The notes: generated from the sequence alone by a model not told the origin. 64,000 nucleotides of DNA from Allobosea sp. Root381 (GCF_001429395.1 NZ_LMJT01000034.1:1-64000); one strand, 5' to 3'. Positions 8,600 through 17,272 are shown, numbered from the stretch's first letter. Program-made: numbers and translations.

Positions 8600-9466
8600 G
8601 TGAGTATCCAGGTTCTCGTCAGCGGCGGAAATGGCCGGCTTGCGCGCGCCCTGTCGGCGGTTGGCGGGCCTCGGGTGCAAGCACTATCGCGAGCAGAACT
8701 GGACATTACGGACAGTCTTGCCTTGAAAACTGTACTGGCACGGTTGCGCCCGGACGCTGTCATCAACGCGGCGGCTGTCAGCAATGTCGATGCTTCCGAA
8801 AGCGCGATGGATCACGCGCAGGCCGTCAATGCGCGCGCGCCCGGCCAAATGGCGCAAGCGTGTGCGGAGATGGGCGCGTCCTTCATCCATGTTTCAACCG
8901 ACTACGTGTTCGGTGAAGCGATCAATCGACCGTGGCGCGAGAACGATCCCGTCTCGCCGATCAACAACTATGGTCGTTTGAAAGCCGAGGCCGAGCGAAA
9001 CGTCCTCGCCGTCGGCGAAGGCGTCTGCATAGCCAGGGTTGCGTGGCTGTTCGGCGACGGCAGAGACTTTATCACCCATCTTCTGCGGGCCCCGGGCGAT
9101 GTCGCCAAGGTCGCCTGCGACCAGATCGGCTCGCCAACTCCCATTTTTGCGCTCGCCAGGAGGTTGCTGCGCCTGGCAGAGCACATGAAGGCGGGCGACG
9201 GCATCCCTCGAATCCTTCACCTGGCGGGTTCGCCCGCCGTATCACGCGCGGACTGGGTCGCTGCGGCATTCCAGGCGCTGCAGAAAGCAGGACGGCGAAC
9301 GCCTCGGATCGAGCGGGTTCCCATGGCCTACTTTGCCTCCGCCGCTCCGCGCCCTCGATATAGCGCCCTTGATTGCAGCCTCGCGGCCGAATTGTTTGGC
9401 GAAGAGCTCGACTGGCGCACGACGATGGCGCAACCGGAGACGTTTGCCGCAGCCTTCGATCGTTAG
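8600..9466 (+). CDS. NAD(P)-dependent sugar reductase, dTDP-4-dehydrorhamnose reductase (RmlD/RfbD) family
   Basis: 288 residues from GTG 8600, chosen because a strong RBS precedes it; in-frame starts further upstream would run through the palindromic repeat. Rossmann motif GGNGRLA at residues 9-15, the SDR-type serine/threonine segment HVSTDYVFGE (97-106) and the catalytic YGRLK (Y124, K128) are all intact. RmlD reduces dTDP-4-keto-sugars in the last step of dTDP-L-rhamnose synthesis. No rmlA, rmlB or rmlC lies nearby, so the substrate may be another 4-keto sugar. First gene of the four-gene glycosylation cassette. Confidence 0.85.
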   Translation: MSIQVLVSGGNGRLARALSAVGGPRVQALSRAELDITDSLALKTVLARLRPDAVINAAAVSNVDASESAMDHAQAVNARAPGQMAQACAEMGASFIHVSTDYVFGEAINRPWRENDPVSPINNYGRLKAEAERNVLAVGEGVCIARVAWLFGDGRDFITHLLRAPGDVAKVACDQIGSPTPIFALARRLLRLAEHMKAGDGIPRILHLAGSPAVSRADWVAAAFQALQKAGRRTPRIERVPMAYFASAAPRPRYSALDCSLAAELFGEELDWRTTMAQPETFAAAFDR

Positions 9467-9904
9467 AGACGGAGCGCGGAAGCGTCCGCTGCGGGCAGAG
9501 GCTGCGTGGAAGTAGACCTCCGAAGCGTGATCCCGCCTTGAGAGGCATCTGATACCGTCGGCTTTCGCCTAACCGGGACGGGCCCACTCCCGCCGTATCC
9601 GGCGGTCCATGCCGCCTATCCGAGCGGCCCGTTCCCGATCCATGCCGTCGCGAGAACCGCTGCCGACGAGGAAAGCCGGCTGCTCCGCACCGTCCTGGCT
9701 TGCGCCATTCGAGCCGCTCGCCTGCTCACTCCGCCTCCAGGGGGATGGCGGCGAGCGAACGCCTGATGGTGGTACCCCTTCCGCGCACTATCCTCGCCCG
9801 TCGCGAACGCCGAACAATAGCGCTCACCTCGACCGGTACCCAAGGACCGGCACCCAGGCTGCGGAGCGGATACGGATCCCGCAGGGTCGATCACGGCGCA
9901 CGCA
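9467..9904. other. 438-bp gap inside the sugar cassette
   Basis: No open frame here has family-like sequence, an RBS or coding character. I see no clear terminator or promoter. The composition is normal for the genome, unlike the AT-rich leader further on. It may be a gene remnant, but I cannot identify one. Confidence 0.5.
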
Positions 9905-11185
9905 ATGCGACAGGTTTGTGCAATGAGCTTGAGTGGTGGGATTGCTGAACGTGGCTCGCCGGTACGGCCACTCGATATCCGGCACCTGATCTTCGACGAA
10001 GCCGATGATCATCCGTCAGCGGCCAACGGCTTGCATCAGGTGGCACGGCAGCTCGCACTGGAGCAACTTCATGCAGGCGACCATTCGCGCCTCGTCTTCC
10101 TAGCCGCGCCGGGCCGCGATCCCGAGGTTCCTTCCGGCATCCCAGCACAGATTCTGCCGCTTCGGGGACGCCGGATATTGGGCCGCAACATCGGGCTCGA
10201 TCAGGATGTCCTGGACGCTGTCCTGGCGGATGCGGGGCCATCGACCGTTTATCATATCCACGGCGTCAGGCAGCCGCTCCTCCTCCCGATCGTACGTGCC
10301 CTGCGCCCGCGGCAGATACCCTACGGTATCACCGCGCATAGCCGGTTTGCACATATCTACAGCCTGGACCACAAGCTGGAGCGACCGAAGACCGCCTTTT
10401 ACGTCAGGCTTGTCGAGAGCTTTGCGCTGAAGGCGGCCCGCTTCGTCCATGCCCTGACCCCGCACGAAGCCGAGGTGGTGCGTCGGCTTGTTCCCGGCGC
10501 CAGGGTCGTACTCCTGCCCAACGCTGTCTATTCGAGCCGCCTGGACGGGGTCCCGCAGGCTCCGACTCGCCTCGCTCCTTCCGCCGAGTTTCCGATCTTC
10601 GGGTTCTTCGGGCGCCTGGCGATCGAGCATAAAGGCCTGGATCTGCTGATCGAGGGCTTCGCGCGCTATCGCCATGCCGGAGGCAAGGGCAGGCTCGCAC
10701 TGTTCGGCAGCGGGCAATCCCATCAACAACTTGCGGAAATGTGCGCTGCAGCCAACGTAGCCGACGTCAGCTCGATCGAGGGTCCCCGTTTCGGACAAGA
10801 AAAGCTCCGGACCGCAAGCGAGTGGGACTTCTATGTCGCCCCGTCACGCTTCGACCATATGCCGCTGGCGCTCATGGAAGCCGGCCTCATGGGCCTGCCG
10901 CTCATCCTTTCGGAAGGAACCGGGCTCCTTCACCAGGTTGAGGCCGCCGGCGCCGGGCTCGCAATTGCCGATCTCAACGCCGAATCCGTCGCGGAGGCAA
11001 TGCACGCAGCCGAGAAGATCGGGCCGGCCCAATGGCGCATGCTGTCGGAGAGCGCCTATCGCGTCGCGCTTTCGATCGGCGATTGGACGGCGATCGCCGC
11101 GTCGCTGCGTGATCTCTATTGCGGGCGCCCGATCGTCGGCGAAGCCCGTGCGACGGCCCATGTCCAGCAATGTGCAGCAATCTGA
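9905..11185 (+). CDS. glycosyltransferase family 4 protein
   Basis: 426 residues from ATG 9905 (ATG 9923 is an alternative). GT-B fold: an N-terminal acceptor half with the ANGLHQVARQLAL glycine-loop region and HIHGVRQPLLLP, and a C-terminal nucleotide-sugar half with FGFFGRLAIEHKGLDLLIEG, ALFGSG and PSRFDHMPLALMEAGLMGLP. The usual E-x7-E pair of GT4 reads D-x7-E here. Such enzymes add sugars to lipid-linked or surface glycans at the cytoplasmic face of the inner membrane. Donor and acceptor are unknown. It lies between the RmlD-like reductase and the aminotransferase of the same cassette. Confidence 0.88.
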   Translation: MRQVCAMSLSGGIAERGSPVRPLDIRHLIFDEADDHPSAANGLHQVARQLALEQLHAGDHSRLVFLAAPGRDPEVPSGIPAQILPLRGRRILGRNIGLDQDVLDAVLADAGPSTVYHIHGVRQPLLLPIVRALRPRQIPYGITAHSRFAHIYSLDHKLERPKTAFYVRLVESFALKAARFVHALTPHEAEVVRRLVPGARVVLLPNAVYSSRLDGVPQAPTRLAPSAEFPIFGFFGRLAIEHKGLDLLIEGFARYRHAGGKGRLALFGSGQSHQQLAEMCAAANVADVSSIEGPRFGQEKLRTASEWDFYVAPSRFDHMPLALMEAGLMGLPLILSEGTGLLHQVEAAGAGLAIADLNAESVAEAMHAAEKIGPAQWRMLSESAYRVALSIGDWTAIAASLRDLYCGRPIVGEARATAHVQQCAAI

Positions 11186-11376
11186 AAAAGCTCAAAGGGA
11201 TTACCTCTTATGGATCGAATTGTACACGGCAATTAATGGCATATCATCGAGTAATAAGAGTTAAATCTATTATTTGATAAGTATTAGATCCAACACATCA
11301 CCATATTAAAGAAATAATATAAGTAGTTTTAGTAGAATATCAAAACAGAATTAAAATTACACAACAGGAGGAGGGC
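11186..11376 (+). promoter_or_regulatory. strongly AT-rich leader before the DegT-epimerase operon
   Basis: 191 bp in which the second half is mostly A and T, in sharp contrast to the surrounding DNA. It ends with a good RBS (CAGGAGGAGGG) 2 nt before ATG 11377. No open frame of note is present. It probably carries the promoter of the downstream operon. AT-rich leaders of this sort are common targets of H-NS-like or MucR-type silencers and are common in horizontally acquired surface-glycan loci. Individual -35/-10 hexamers cannot be picked with confidence because so many AT matches exist. Confidence 0.6.
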
Positions 11377-12546
11377 ATGAAAGTTCCGTTCTACCGTCAT
11401 TCGTTAGATGCGAGCAGCGCTGCACTTGTCGCTGAAGTGATACAGAGCGGCTTTCTGACGAGTGGGCAACGTTGCTCCCGGGTGGAGGAACGGCTGCGCG
11501 CCATCTTCAATGTTTCGCATGCAAAGCTGACCAGCAGCTGGACTCAAGGCGCAGTGGCGACCCTGCTCGCCCTTGGCATAGGGCCTGGCGATGAAGTCAT
11601 CGTGCCGGCGATGACGTTCGTGGCGACAGCGAACGTCGTCAAGCAGGTTGGGGCGAGGCCTGTCTTTGTCGATGTCGAACCCTCGACGCTCCTGATCGAC
11701 ATCGCCTTGGTCAAGGCCGCCGTCACGCCGCAAACCAAAGCCGTCATCCCCGTCCACCTCTACGGTCAGATGGTGGATGTCCCTGCCCTGCGCGCCGCGC
11801 TGCCCGCGGGCATCAAGATCATCGAGGATGCCGCTCACTGCTTCGAAGGCAGACGAGCCGGCCGTCGCCCCGGATCGGACAGCGACGCCGCGATCTTCTC
11901 GTTCTACGCGACGAAGAACGTCACCTGCGGCGAGGGCGGCGCGGTCATAACCAACGATGCCGAGCTGGCCGCCAACCTGAATGAAACCGTCCTGCACGGC
12001 ATGTCCGCCACAGCGGCCCAGCGTTTCTCAGCCGGACGCTATCAGCACTGGGATGTGGAGCGGCTCGGAACGAAGGCAAATCTTCCCGATCTCCTGGCCG
12101 TCCTTCTCGAAGGGCAGCTCGAAACCGTCGACGACCGGCTGGAGCAGCGCGAGGCACTGGCCCGGCGCTATGAGGAGAGCTTCGCAGATACGCCGATCAG
12201 CTTTCCAACGATCGAGGCCGGGGCGGTTTCGGCGCGCCATCTCTTTGCCATCCATGTCCCTGATGGCCGTCGGGACTGGCTCATGCGCATGCTCAACGAC
12301 CAGGGCATCGGCGCGACGGTCAATTATCGCAGCGTGACCGAGCTCAGCCTGTATCGAAACGATGCATCGGTGCGCCGGGGCAGCTTCCCGGTTGCGCGCG
12401 CTTGGGGCGAGGGCACGCTGTCCTTGCCGCTGTTTCCGACCCTGCAGGAGGCAGAGCAGGACTACATTCTGAACGTCCTTCGCTACGAGATCCTGCCGTT
12501 CCTTGATTCCAGCGAAACAGAAGAAAGAGGAGTGGCTGCGCTATGA
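11377..12546 (+). CDS. DegT/DnrJ/EryC1/StrS family sugar aminotransferase
   Basis: 389 residues, the normal length. PLP-binding marks: VPAMTFVATANVVKQVGARPVFVDVEP in two pieces (77-102), the aspartate in IIEDAAHCFEG (D151) and the catalytic lysine in FYATKNVTCGEGG (K180). These enzymes transfer an amino group to a nucleotide-linked keto-sugar. The 3' end overlaps the next gene start by 4 nt (ATGA), so translation of the aminotransferase and the epimerase homologue is likely coupled. With the RmlD-like reductase it suggests synthesis of an amino-deoxy sugar for a surface glycan or glycosylated product. Confidence 0.92.
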   Translation: MKVPFYRHSLDASSAALVAEVIQSGFLTSGQRCSRVEERLRAIFNVSHAKLTSSWTQGAVATLLALGIGPGDEVIVPAMTFVATANVVKQVGARPVFVDVEPSTLLIDIALVKAAVTPQTKAVIPVHLYGQMVDVPALRAALPAGIKIIEDAAHCFEGRRAGRRPGSDSDAAIFSFYATKNVTCGEGGAVITNDAELAANLNETVLHGMSATAAQRFSAGRYQHWDVERLGTKANLPDLLAVLLEGQLETVDDRLEQREALARRYEESFADTPISFPTIEAGAVSARHLFAIHVPDGRRDWLMRMLNDQGIGATVNYRSVTELSLYRNDASVRRGSFPVARAWGEGTLSLPLFPTLQEAEQDYILNVLRYEILPFLDSSETEERGVAAL

Positions 12547-13799
12547 ACAAGACGATCGCAGTTACTGGCGCTGCCGGCTACGTCGGCTCCATCCTGGTCG
12601 GGCGGTTGCTGGATGCGGGGTATCGGGTGAAAGCGGTGGATCGCTTCTTCTTTGGATTGAATACGCTTGGCCGCTATCTCGATCATCCGGGGCTCGAGCT
12701 GAAGACGATCGATATTCGTGACGTGACGCCGCGCGACCTGGAAGATTGCTGGGCCGTCATCGACCTGGCGGCGCTGTCGAATGACCCATCGGCTGAACTC
12801 GATCCCGCCCTGACCTGGGAAATCAATGAGAAGGGGCGGATCGATCTGGCTCGCAGCGCCAGGAGCGCGGGCGTCGAGCGTTACGTCTTTTCCGGCTCCT
12901 GCTCGGTCTATGGCGCCGGTGGGCGAGCGGATCTGTCCGAGGACAGCGCATTGCGACCTCTGACAGCCTATGCTCGGGCGGCAGCAACGGCCGAAGAAGC
13001 GATCCGAGGCATGAACCGCCCCGGATTCGCCACTGTCGCCTTACGCAATGCAACGATGTTCGGCCTGTCGCCACGCATGCGCTTCGATCTCGTCGTCAAT
13101 GTCATGACCCTGAGCGCATTCGAAACCGGACAGATCGTCGTGACCGGCGGCGGGCAGCAACGGCGGCCACTGGTCCATGTCCAGGATGCCGCAAGAGCAT
13201 TCATATGCGCGCTCGAGGCATGCGACCGAGGCATCGGTGGGCAAGTCTTCAACATCGGCCTGGCGAACTTCCGCATGAACGAACTGAGCGAAGTGGTGAG
13301 CAAGGCCATCCCTGCTCCGGTCCAGGTTCAGTTCACTCCCGGCGGCGCGGACAAGCGCGACTACAGCGTCAAATTCGACAGGGCACGGGAGGCCCTGGGC
13401 TTTTCCGCTTCTGTCGGCATAGCTGAAGGCGTGATCGAGATTTATCGCGCGCTCATGGCGAACCAGGTCGAGCGCGGGCTCATTACCAAGACGGTGGCGT
13501 GGTATAGCCATATCATCCAGATGCAGCGGTTGTGGAACTTCGGCTTGGAGGCGCGCTCGCTTGCCGGGAGCAAGGTGGAGCCCGACCCGAGCCTGGCGGC
13601 GAGGCAGGTCGCAATCGCAGCCGCTGTTTCCAAGAATTCATCCGGCGGCCAAGCAGCCCGCACCGCCGCCGCTCTGATCGGTATCATCGGTATGATCGGG
13701 GGCGTCGAACCTGATCCTTCGGAGGAATACTTCGGGCTTGCCGAACGCATCCCGAGGCTGGCTGGCGCCCTCGAAGCTACGCTGGCGGGAGTCATTTGA
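12543..13799 (+). CDS. NAD-dependent epimerase/dehydratase family protein lacking the catalytic lysine
   Basis: 418 residues. The extended-SDR Rossmann motif GAAGYVG (9-15) and the serine segment FSGSCSVYG (117-124) are present. The active-site tyrosine is Y143 in TAYARAAATAEE, but the lysine expected four residues later is alanine 147 (codon GCA). The reading is direct from the DNA. Residues from about 310 form a C-terminal extension beyond the usual epimerase length, with a glycine/isoleucine-rich stretch (AALIGIIGMIGGVEPD) near 375-390. It may be a sugar-binding or non-catalytic partner, or use another base. Start overlaps the aminotransferase stop by 4 nt. Confidence 0.82.
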   Translation: MNKTIAVTGAAGYVGSILVGRLLDAGYRVKAVDRFFFGLNTLGRYLDHPGLELKTIDIRDVTPRDLEDCWAVIDLAALSNDPSAELDPALTWEINEKGRIDLARSARSAGVERYVFSGSCSVYGAGGRADLSEDSALRPLTAYARAAATAEEAIRGMNRPGFATVALRNATMFGLSPRMRFDLVVNVMTLSAFETGQIVVTGGGQQRRPLVHVQDAARAFICALEACDRGIGGQVFNIGLANFRMNELSEVVSKAIPAPVQVQFTPGGADKRDYSVKFDRAREALGFSASVGIAEGVIEIYRALMANQVERGLITKTVAWYSHIIQMQRLWNFGLEARSLAGSKVEPDPSLAARQVAIAAAVSKNSSGGQAARTAAALIGIIGMIGGVEPDPSEEYFGLAERIPRLAGALEATLAGVI

Positions 13800-13841
13800 C
13801 GCGGCGAGACAGTTGAGTGGCTGCACCAAGTCTCGTTGATC

Positions 13842-13852
13842 AGAATTGGTGG
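13842..13852 (+). repeat. 11-bp direct repeat, right copy, overlapping the tRNA CCA end
   Basis: AGAATTGGTGG, identical to 8306-8316. On this side it covers the discriminator and CCA end of the minus-strand tRNA at 13847-13922, the normal place for site-specific integration. The tRNA 3' end faces the cassette, which is the expected orientation for an island inserted there. Confidence 0.45.
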
Positions 13853-13922
13853 GCCGGGCCGGACTCGAACCGGCACCGGCGCTGTTATGAGCAGCGAGCT
13901 CTAACCATTGAGCTACCGGCCC
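13847..13922 (-). tRNA. tRNA with CAT anticodon (elongator tRNA-Met, or tRNA-Ile2)
   Basis: A 76-nt cloverleaf reads on the minus strand. The acceptor stem GGGCCGG pairs with CCGGCCC, followed by A and an encoded CCA. The D arm is GCTC/GAGC, the anticodon arm is CGCTG-CTCATAA-CAGCG with anticodon CAT, and the T arm is GCCGG-TTCGAGT-CCGGC. No mismatch occurs in these stems. A CAT anticodon outside an initiator tRNA is either elongator Met or Ile2 with lysidine-modified C34; sequence alone does not let me decide. Confidence 0.93.
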
Positions 13923-14068
13923 GCCCCTCGCCTAGCATCGCGGCTGCCGGGCAGGCAAGGCCGCTGCGCACCGGACCGAAAAGTGGCATCCACTTTGCGG
14001 ATCAGTTCGATGCCTGAACAAGCGGATAGATCGAGATGTCGCGTCCGTTGGGACACGCATCGATCTGG

Positions 14069-14128
14069 CCGAACGCAATGCAAAGGCCCCGCCGTCTCGC
14101 GACGGCGGGGCCTTTGCATTGCGTTCGG
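14069..14128 (-). terminator. very long perfect hairpin, terminator of the chemoreceptor gene
   Basis: Two perfectly complementary 28-nt arms (14069-14096 and 14101-14128) with a 4-nt TCGC loop, 32 bp beyond the chemoreceptor stop. The GC-rich core (GGCCCCGCCGTC) is flanked by AAAG/CTTT steps so that a T-rich side exists on both strands. Stem length is far above that of ordinary intrinsic terminators. It would also block read-through in either direction towards the tRNA. Confidence 0.75.
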
Positions 14129-14160
14129 GTCAACCCGGCCGGCGGTGCCGGCGGCGCCTA

Positions 14161-16560
14161 TCAGGCGGCCTCCGCCATGTGCTGCTCGGCCTGGTGCCCC
14201 TCGCGGAAGCGGAAACGGGCGATGTGCTCGCTCAGCGCGCGGGTCTGCTCGTCGGTCAGGGCGAGCGCGGCATTGGTCTCCTCGACCAGCGCCGCGTTCT
14301 GATGGGCCATGGTGCCGATGCCGTCGATCTCGTGATTGATCGCCGAGACGTCGCTGGCCTGGTTCTTTGCGGTCTGCGAGATGCCGTTCATCAGCCCGGT
14401 CAGGTCGTTGACCGAGGCGACGATGGCTTCGAACATCTGCGCCGTCTCCTCGACGAGCCCCACGCCGACCTTGACGTCGCCATGCGCCGCCTCGACCAGC
14501 TTCTTGACGTCGTTGGAGGCATCCGCCGAGCGCTTGGCGAGGCTGCGGACTTCCGTCGCAACGACTGCGAAGCCACGGCCACTGTCGCCGGCCCGCGCCG
14601 CCTCGACAGCCGCGTTCAGCGCCAGCAGGTTGGTCTGGAAGGCGATCTCGTCGATCATCGCGATGACCTCGGAGATCTTGTTCGAGGAGGTGCGGATGCG
14701 CTGCATGGCCTCGAGCGCGGAGGCGACCACCTTTTCACCCTGCTGGGCCTGGCTCTCGGCGCCCTCGGCCATGCCGGTCGCCTGGGCTGCCTCGGAAGCG
14801 GTCTTCTTCACCGTGCCGGCGAAGGCGCCGAGCTGGTTGGTGGCCATCGAGACGGCGTTGCTCTCCTCGCTCGTGCGCTCGGCAAGATCGGTGACGCCGT
14901 CGAGGATCTCTGTCGTCGCGCTGCGCACGGCGGCAACAGTCTCGGAGAGCTTGGCGAGCGTGCTCTCGAACTCGTCGGCCAGGCCGTTGGTGCCGTGCTT
15001 CAGCTCGGCGAACGCCCCCTGGTAGATGCCCTCGACGCGGGTCGAAAGATGCCCGGCCGAAAGCTCGGCCAGCACATGGCAGGTTTCCTTCAGCCCGCCC
15101 TGCACCGTCTCCAGCAGCTCGTTGATCGATCCGGCCAGCGCATTCAGCTCGGCATCGGCGAAGTTCGACTGAACGCGGCGGCTGAAGTCGCCGGCCGCGG
15201 CGGCAGTCACGACTTCGCCGAAAGCGTTGCCGAGCTCCTGCATCATCTCGCGGCGGCGAGCCTGGGCCAGCGCCTCGTCCTCGATCTTGGCAGCCTCCGC
15301 GGCGCGCAGCGCGACCGCGTTGTCGCGGAAGACCAGCACGCTCTTCGAGATGTCGGTGATCTCGTCATTGCCCTTGGTGTCGACGACGGTCTCGAGTGCG
15401 CCGTCGGCGATGGCGCGGGTCGCGGCCCAGAGCCGGTTCAGGCGCCCGATGATCGCCGGGCGGATGTAGAAGAGCGACAGCGAAAGCGCGATCAGCAGCG
15501 AGCTGATCCAGATGGCGCCGAGCCACATCTTGCTCTGCTGGATCAGCGCGCTGGTCGAGCTGCTGGCGACCTGCGCCTCGCCGCGAGCCGCCGTGACGAG
15601 CTCGGCGACCTGGTTGCGCACGGCCTGCGCGGCCGCCTGGGTCTGCTGGAGGCCGGCCGCGATCCCCGCGCGGGTCGCAAGATCGCGCTCGCGAATGGCG
15701 ATCATGCCGCCCTCGCCCTCACCAAGCGCGATCACGGCGTTGACCGCCTCGGTGCGCACCGAGTTTGGCAGGATGGCCTGGGCCTGCTCCGCGAAGCCGC
15801 GGACCTGGCCGAGCAGCGCGTTGAACCGCGACTTGGCGTTGTCGAGAGCCTCGCGGTTGACGATCTGCGAGATCTCGCGCAGCAACCCGACCATTTCGCT
15901 GACCTGCAGCTGCAGGGCCTGCGCCGTCTGCAGGGAGCCAAGATCCTTGTCGATGATGCTCGCGAGCGCGTTCTCGAAATCCTGGCCGGTCATCTGGGCC
16001 GCGCTGGTGATGTTCATCTTGACGTTGAACTGCGCGTCGGTGGTCTCGAAATCGGCCAGGGCGGTGAAGCCGTCGCGCGCCCTGGAGAGCTTCGTCAGCG
16101 CTTCCGCCTGATCCGCCGCATTGCGCAGGCGGTCGCCTGTCAGAGCGTTGATGTCGTTGATCTGGCGGGCAAGCGTGTCGATCGCGGACTGCGTCTTCGT
16201 CTTGTCGACCTTGCCCTGCTCGGCGATGCGATGCAGCAGCGCCATCTGACGCCCCTCGACCGTATCGAGTTCGCTCGTCAGCATCGAGCGCTGCCGGGCG
16301 GACTCGACCTCGCTGAAGCGGGCGGCGAGTGCCGTCGACTGCGTGGCGGCCTGGGAGAGTTCGAGCGCGAGCTCGACCACCGGCATCTTCTCGGAGACCA
16401 GCTCGCCGACCGTCCGGTCGATTCGCCCATAGGAGAGCCAGGCCACGGAGCAGGCCACCATGGTGAGGCCCGTCATCAGGCCGAGCGCCGCATAGATGCG
16501 CGCGGCGATCCCGATACGTACCGCCTTGCGCTGGCGGACGGGTTTACTGGCCTTCGTCAT
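14161..16560 (-). CDS. methyl-accepting chemotaxis protein
   Basis: 799 residues. An N-terminal membrane helix lies near residues 22-45 (IYAALGLMTGLTMVACSVAWL) read in two parts, then a long periplasmic helical sensor region to about 340. A second membrane helix follows (MWLGAIWISSLLIALSLSLFY), then HAMP-like segments and the signalling domain. The hairpin tip of the signalling domain is recognisable in IDEIAFQTNLLALNAAVEAA followed by GRGFAVVATEVRSLAKRS. It senses an unknown ligand and controls CheA/CheW. No CheB/CheR-binding pentapeptide is seen at the C-terminus. It ends at a strong hairpin terminator. Confidence 0.95.
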   Translation of the reverse strand: MTKASKPVRQRKAVRIGIAARIYAALGLMTGLTMVACSVAWLSYGRIDRTVGELVSEKMPVVELALELSQAATQSTALAARFSEVESARQRSMLTSELDTVEGRQMALLHRIAEQGKVDKTKTQSAIDTLARQINDINALTGDRLRNAADQAEALTKLSRARDGFTALADFETTDAQFNVKMNITSAAQMTGQDFENALASIIDKDLGSLQTAQALQLQVSEMVGLLREISQIVNREALDNAKSRFNALLGQVRGFAEQAQAILPNSVRTEAVNAVIALGEGEGGMIAIRERDLATRAGIAAGLQQTQAAAQAVRNQVAELVTAARGEAQVASSSTSALIQQSKMWLGAIWISSLLIALSLSLFYIRPAIIGRLNRLWAATRAIADGALETVVDTKGNDEITDISKSVLVFRDNAVALRAAEAAKIEDEALAQARRREMMQELGNAFGEVVTAAAAGDFSRRVQSNFADAELNALAGSINELLETVQGGLKETCHVLAELSAGHLSTRVEGIYQGAFAELKHGTNGLADEFESTLAKLSETVAAVRSATTEILDGVTDLAERTSEESNAVSMATNQLGAFAGTVKKTASEAAQATGMAEGAESQAQQGEKVVASALEAMQRIRTSSNKISEVIAMIDEIAFQTNLLALNAAVEAARAGDSGRGFAVVATEVRSLAKRSADASNDVKKLVEAAHGDVKVGVGLVEETAQMFEAIVASVNDLTGLMNGISQTAKNQASDVSAINHEIDGIGTMAHQNAALVEETNAALALTDEQTRALSEHIARFRFREGHQAEQHMAEAA

Positions 16561-16861
16561 CGATCGCTCCCCGAATGCCTCCCGGCATATGGGGCAGCAT
16601 GCTGGTGCGAGGCATGCGCGCCGGATCCGCAGAAGCAGCGGCGCACAAACAGGCCCATTCGCGCCGCTTCGATGCGGCGTCTGACAGGCAACCCCGACCC
16701 GGCACTGCCCCGACCTGCCGGCCAGCGTGATCCTTGTCAGGCAGCAGGATCGGTCGGATGCGCTTAAAGAACGCTTAAGCGGACGGATTCTTCTGAATCA
16801 CATCGCCTCGGAGCCCTTTAAGCCCTCGTTAGGTTTTCGCCTCTCCGGGGCGGGCTACCGC
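16561..16861. other. upstream region of the chemoreceptor gene
   Basis: 301 bp with no gene I can support. Only a small feature stands out: CGCTTAA occurs twice, 11 bp apart (16761 and 16772), the second within the palindrome CGCTTAAGCG. It must contain the chemoreceptor promoter on the minus strand, but no hexamers are convincing. Confidence 0.4.
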
Positions 16862-17272
16862 TCAGTCCTCCAGCGGTCTCGGAACCGGCCTCGGCCGTCC
16901 CTCTTCGTCGATGGCGACGAAGGTGAAGGTCGCATCCGTCACCTTCTCATGGGTTGCGGTGCGGAAGCGCTTGGCCCAGGCCTCGACATGGATCTTCATC
17001 GAGGTACGGCCCACCGACTCCACCTCGGTATAGACGCTGAGCACGTCGCCGACCTTGACGGGGCGGATGAAGGTCATGGCATCGACCGCCACCGTCACCA
17101 CCCTCCCTTGGGCGCGGTCGACGGCGGCGATGCCGCCCGCGGCGTCCATCCGCGACATCACCCAGCCGCCGAAGATGTCGCCATTGGCGTTGGTGTCGCC
17201 CGGCATCGCATTGATGCGCACCGTCAGGTCGCCGCGCGGCTCTTCCTCTGGCGCAAGGCCGGGTTCAGTCAT
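16862..17272 (-). CDS. acyl-CoA thioesterase (YciA-like hotdog fold)
   Basis: 136 residues from ATG 17272. The hotdog-fold acyl-CoA hydrolase pattern is clear: NANGDIFGGWVMSRMDAAGGIAA (the catalytic aspartate lies in the MD pair after the GG turn), then VVTVAVDAMTFIRPVKVGDVLSVY and the closing VTDATFTFVAIDEEGRPRPVP. Members hydrolyse medium- and long-chain acyl-CoA in the cytoplasm. The start lies inside the 3' end of the upstream small membrane protein gene (8-bp overlap), so the two are cotranscribed. Confidence 0.92.
   Translation of the reverse strand: MTEPGLAPEEEPRGDLTVRINAMPGDTNANGDIFGGWVMSRMDAAGGIAAVDRAQGRVVTVAVDAMTFIRPVKVGDVLSVYTEVESVGRTSMKIHVEAWAKRFRTATHEKVTDATFTFVAIDEEGRPRPVPRPLED

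Noticed and set aside
9609-9926. 105-codon frame in the sugar-cassette gap
   Set aside because: Arg/Pro/Ser-rich shadow-like composition and no RBS.
13847-13922. initiator tRNA-Met
   Set aside because: The first base pair G-C and lack of the GGG/CCC anticodon-stem pairs argue for an elongator-type or Ile2 tRNA.
14119-16767. 882-codon open frame on the plus strand across the chemoreceptor
   Set aside because: Antisense to a recognisable methyl-accepting protein; no family resemblance.
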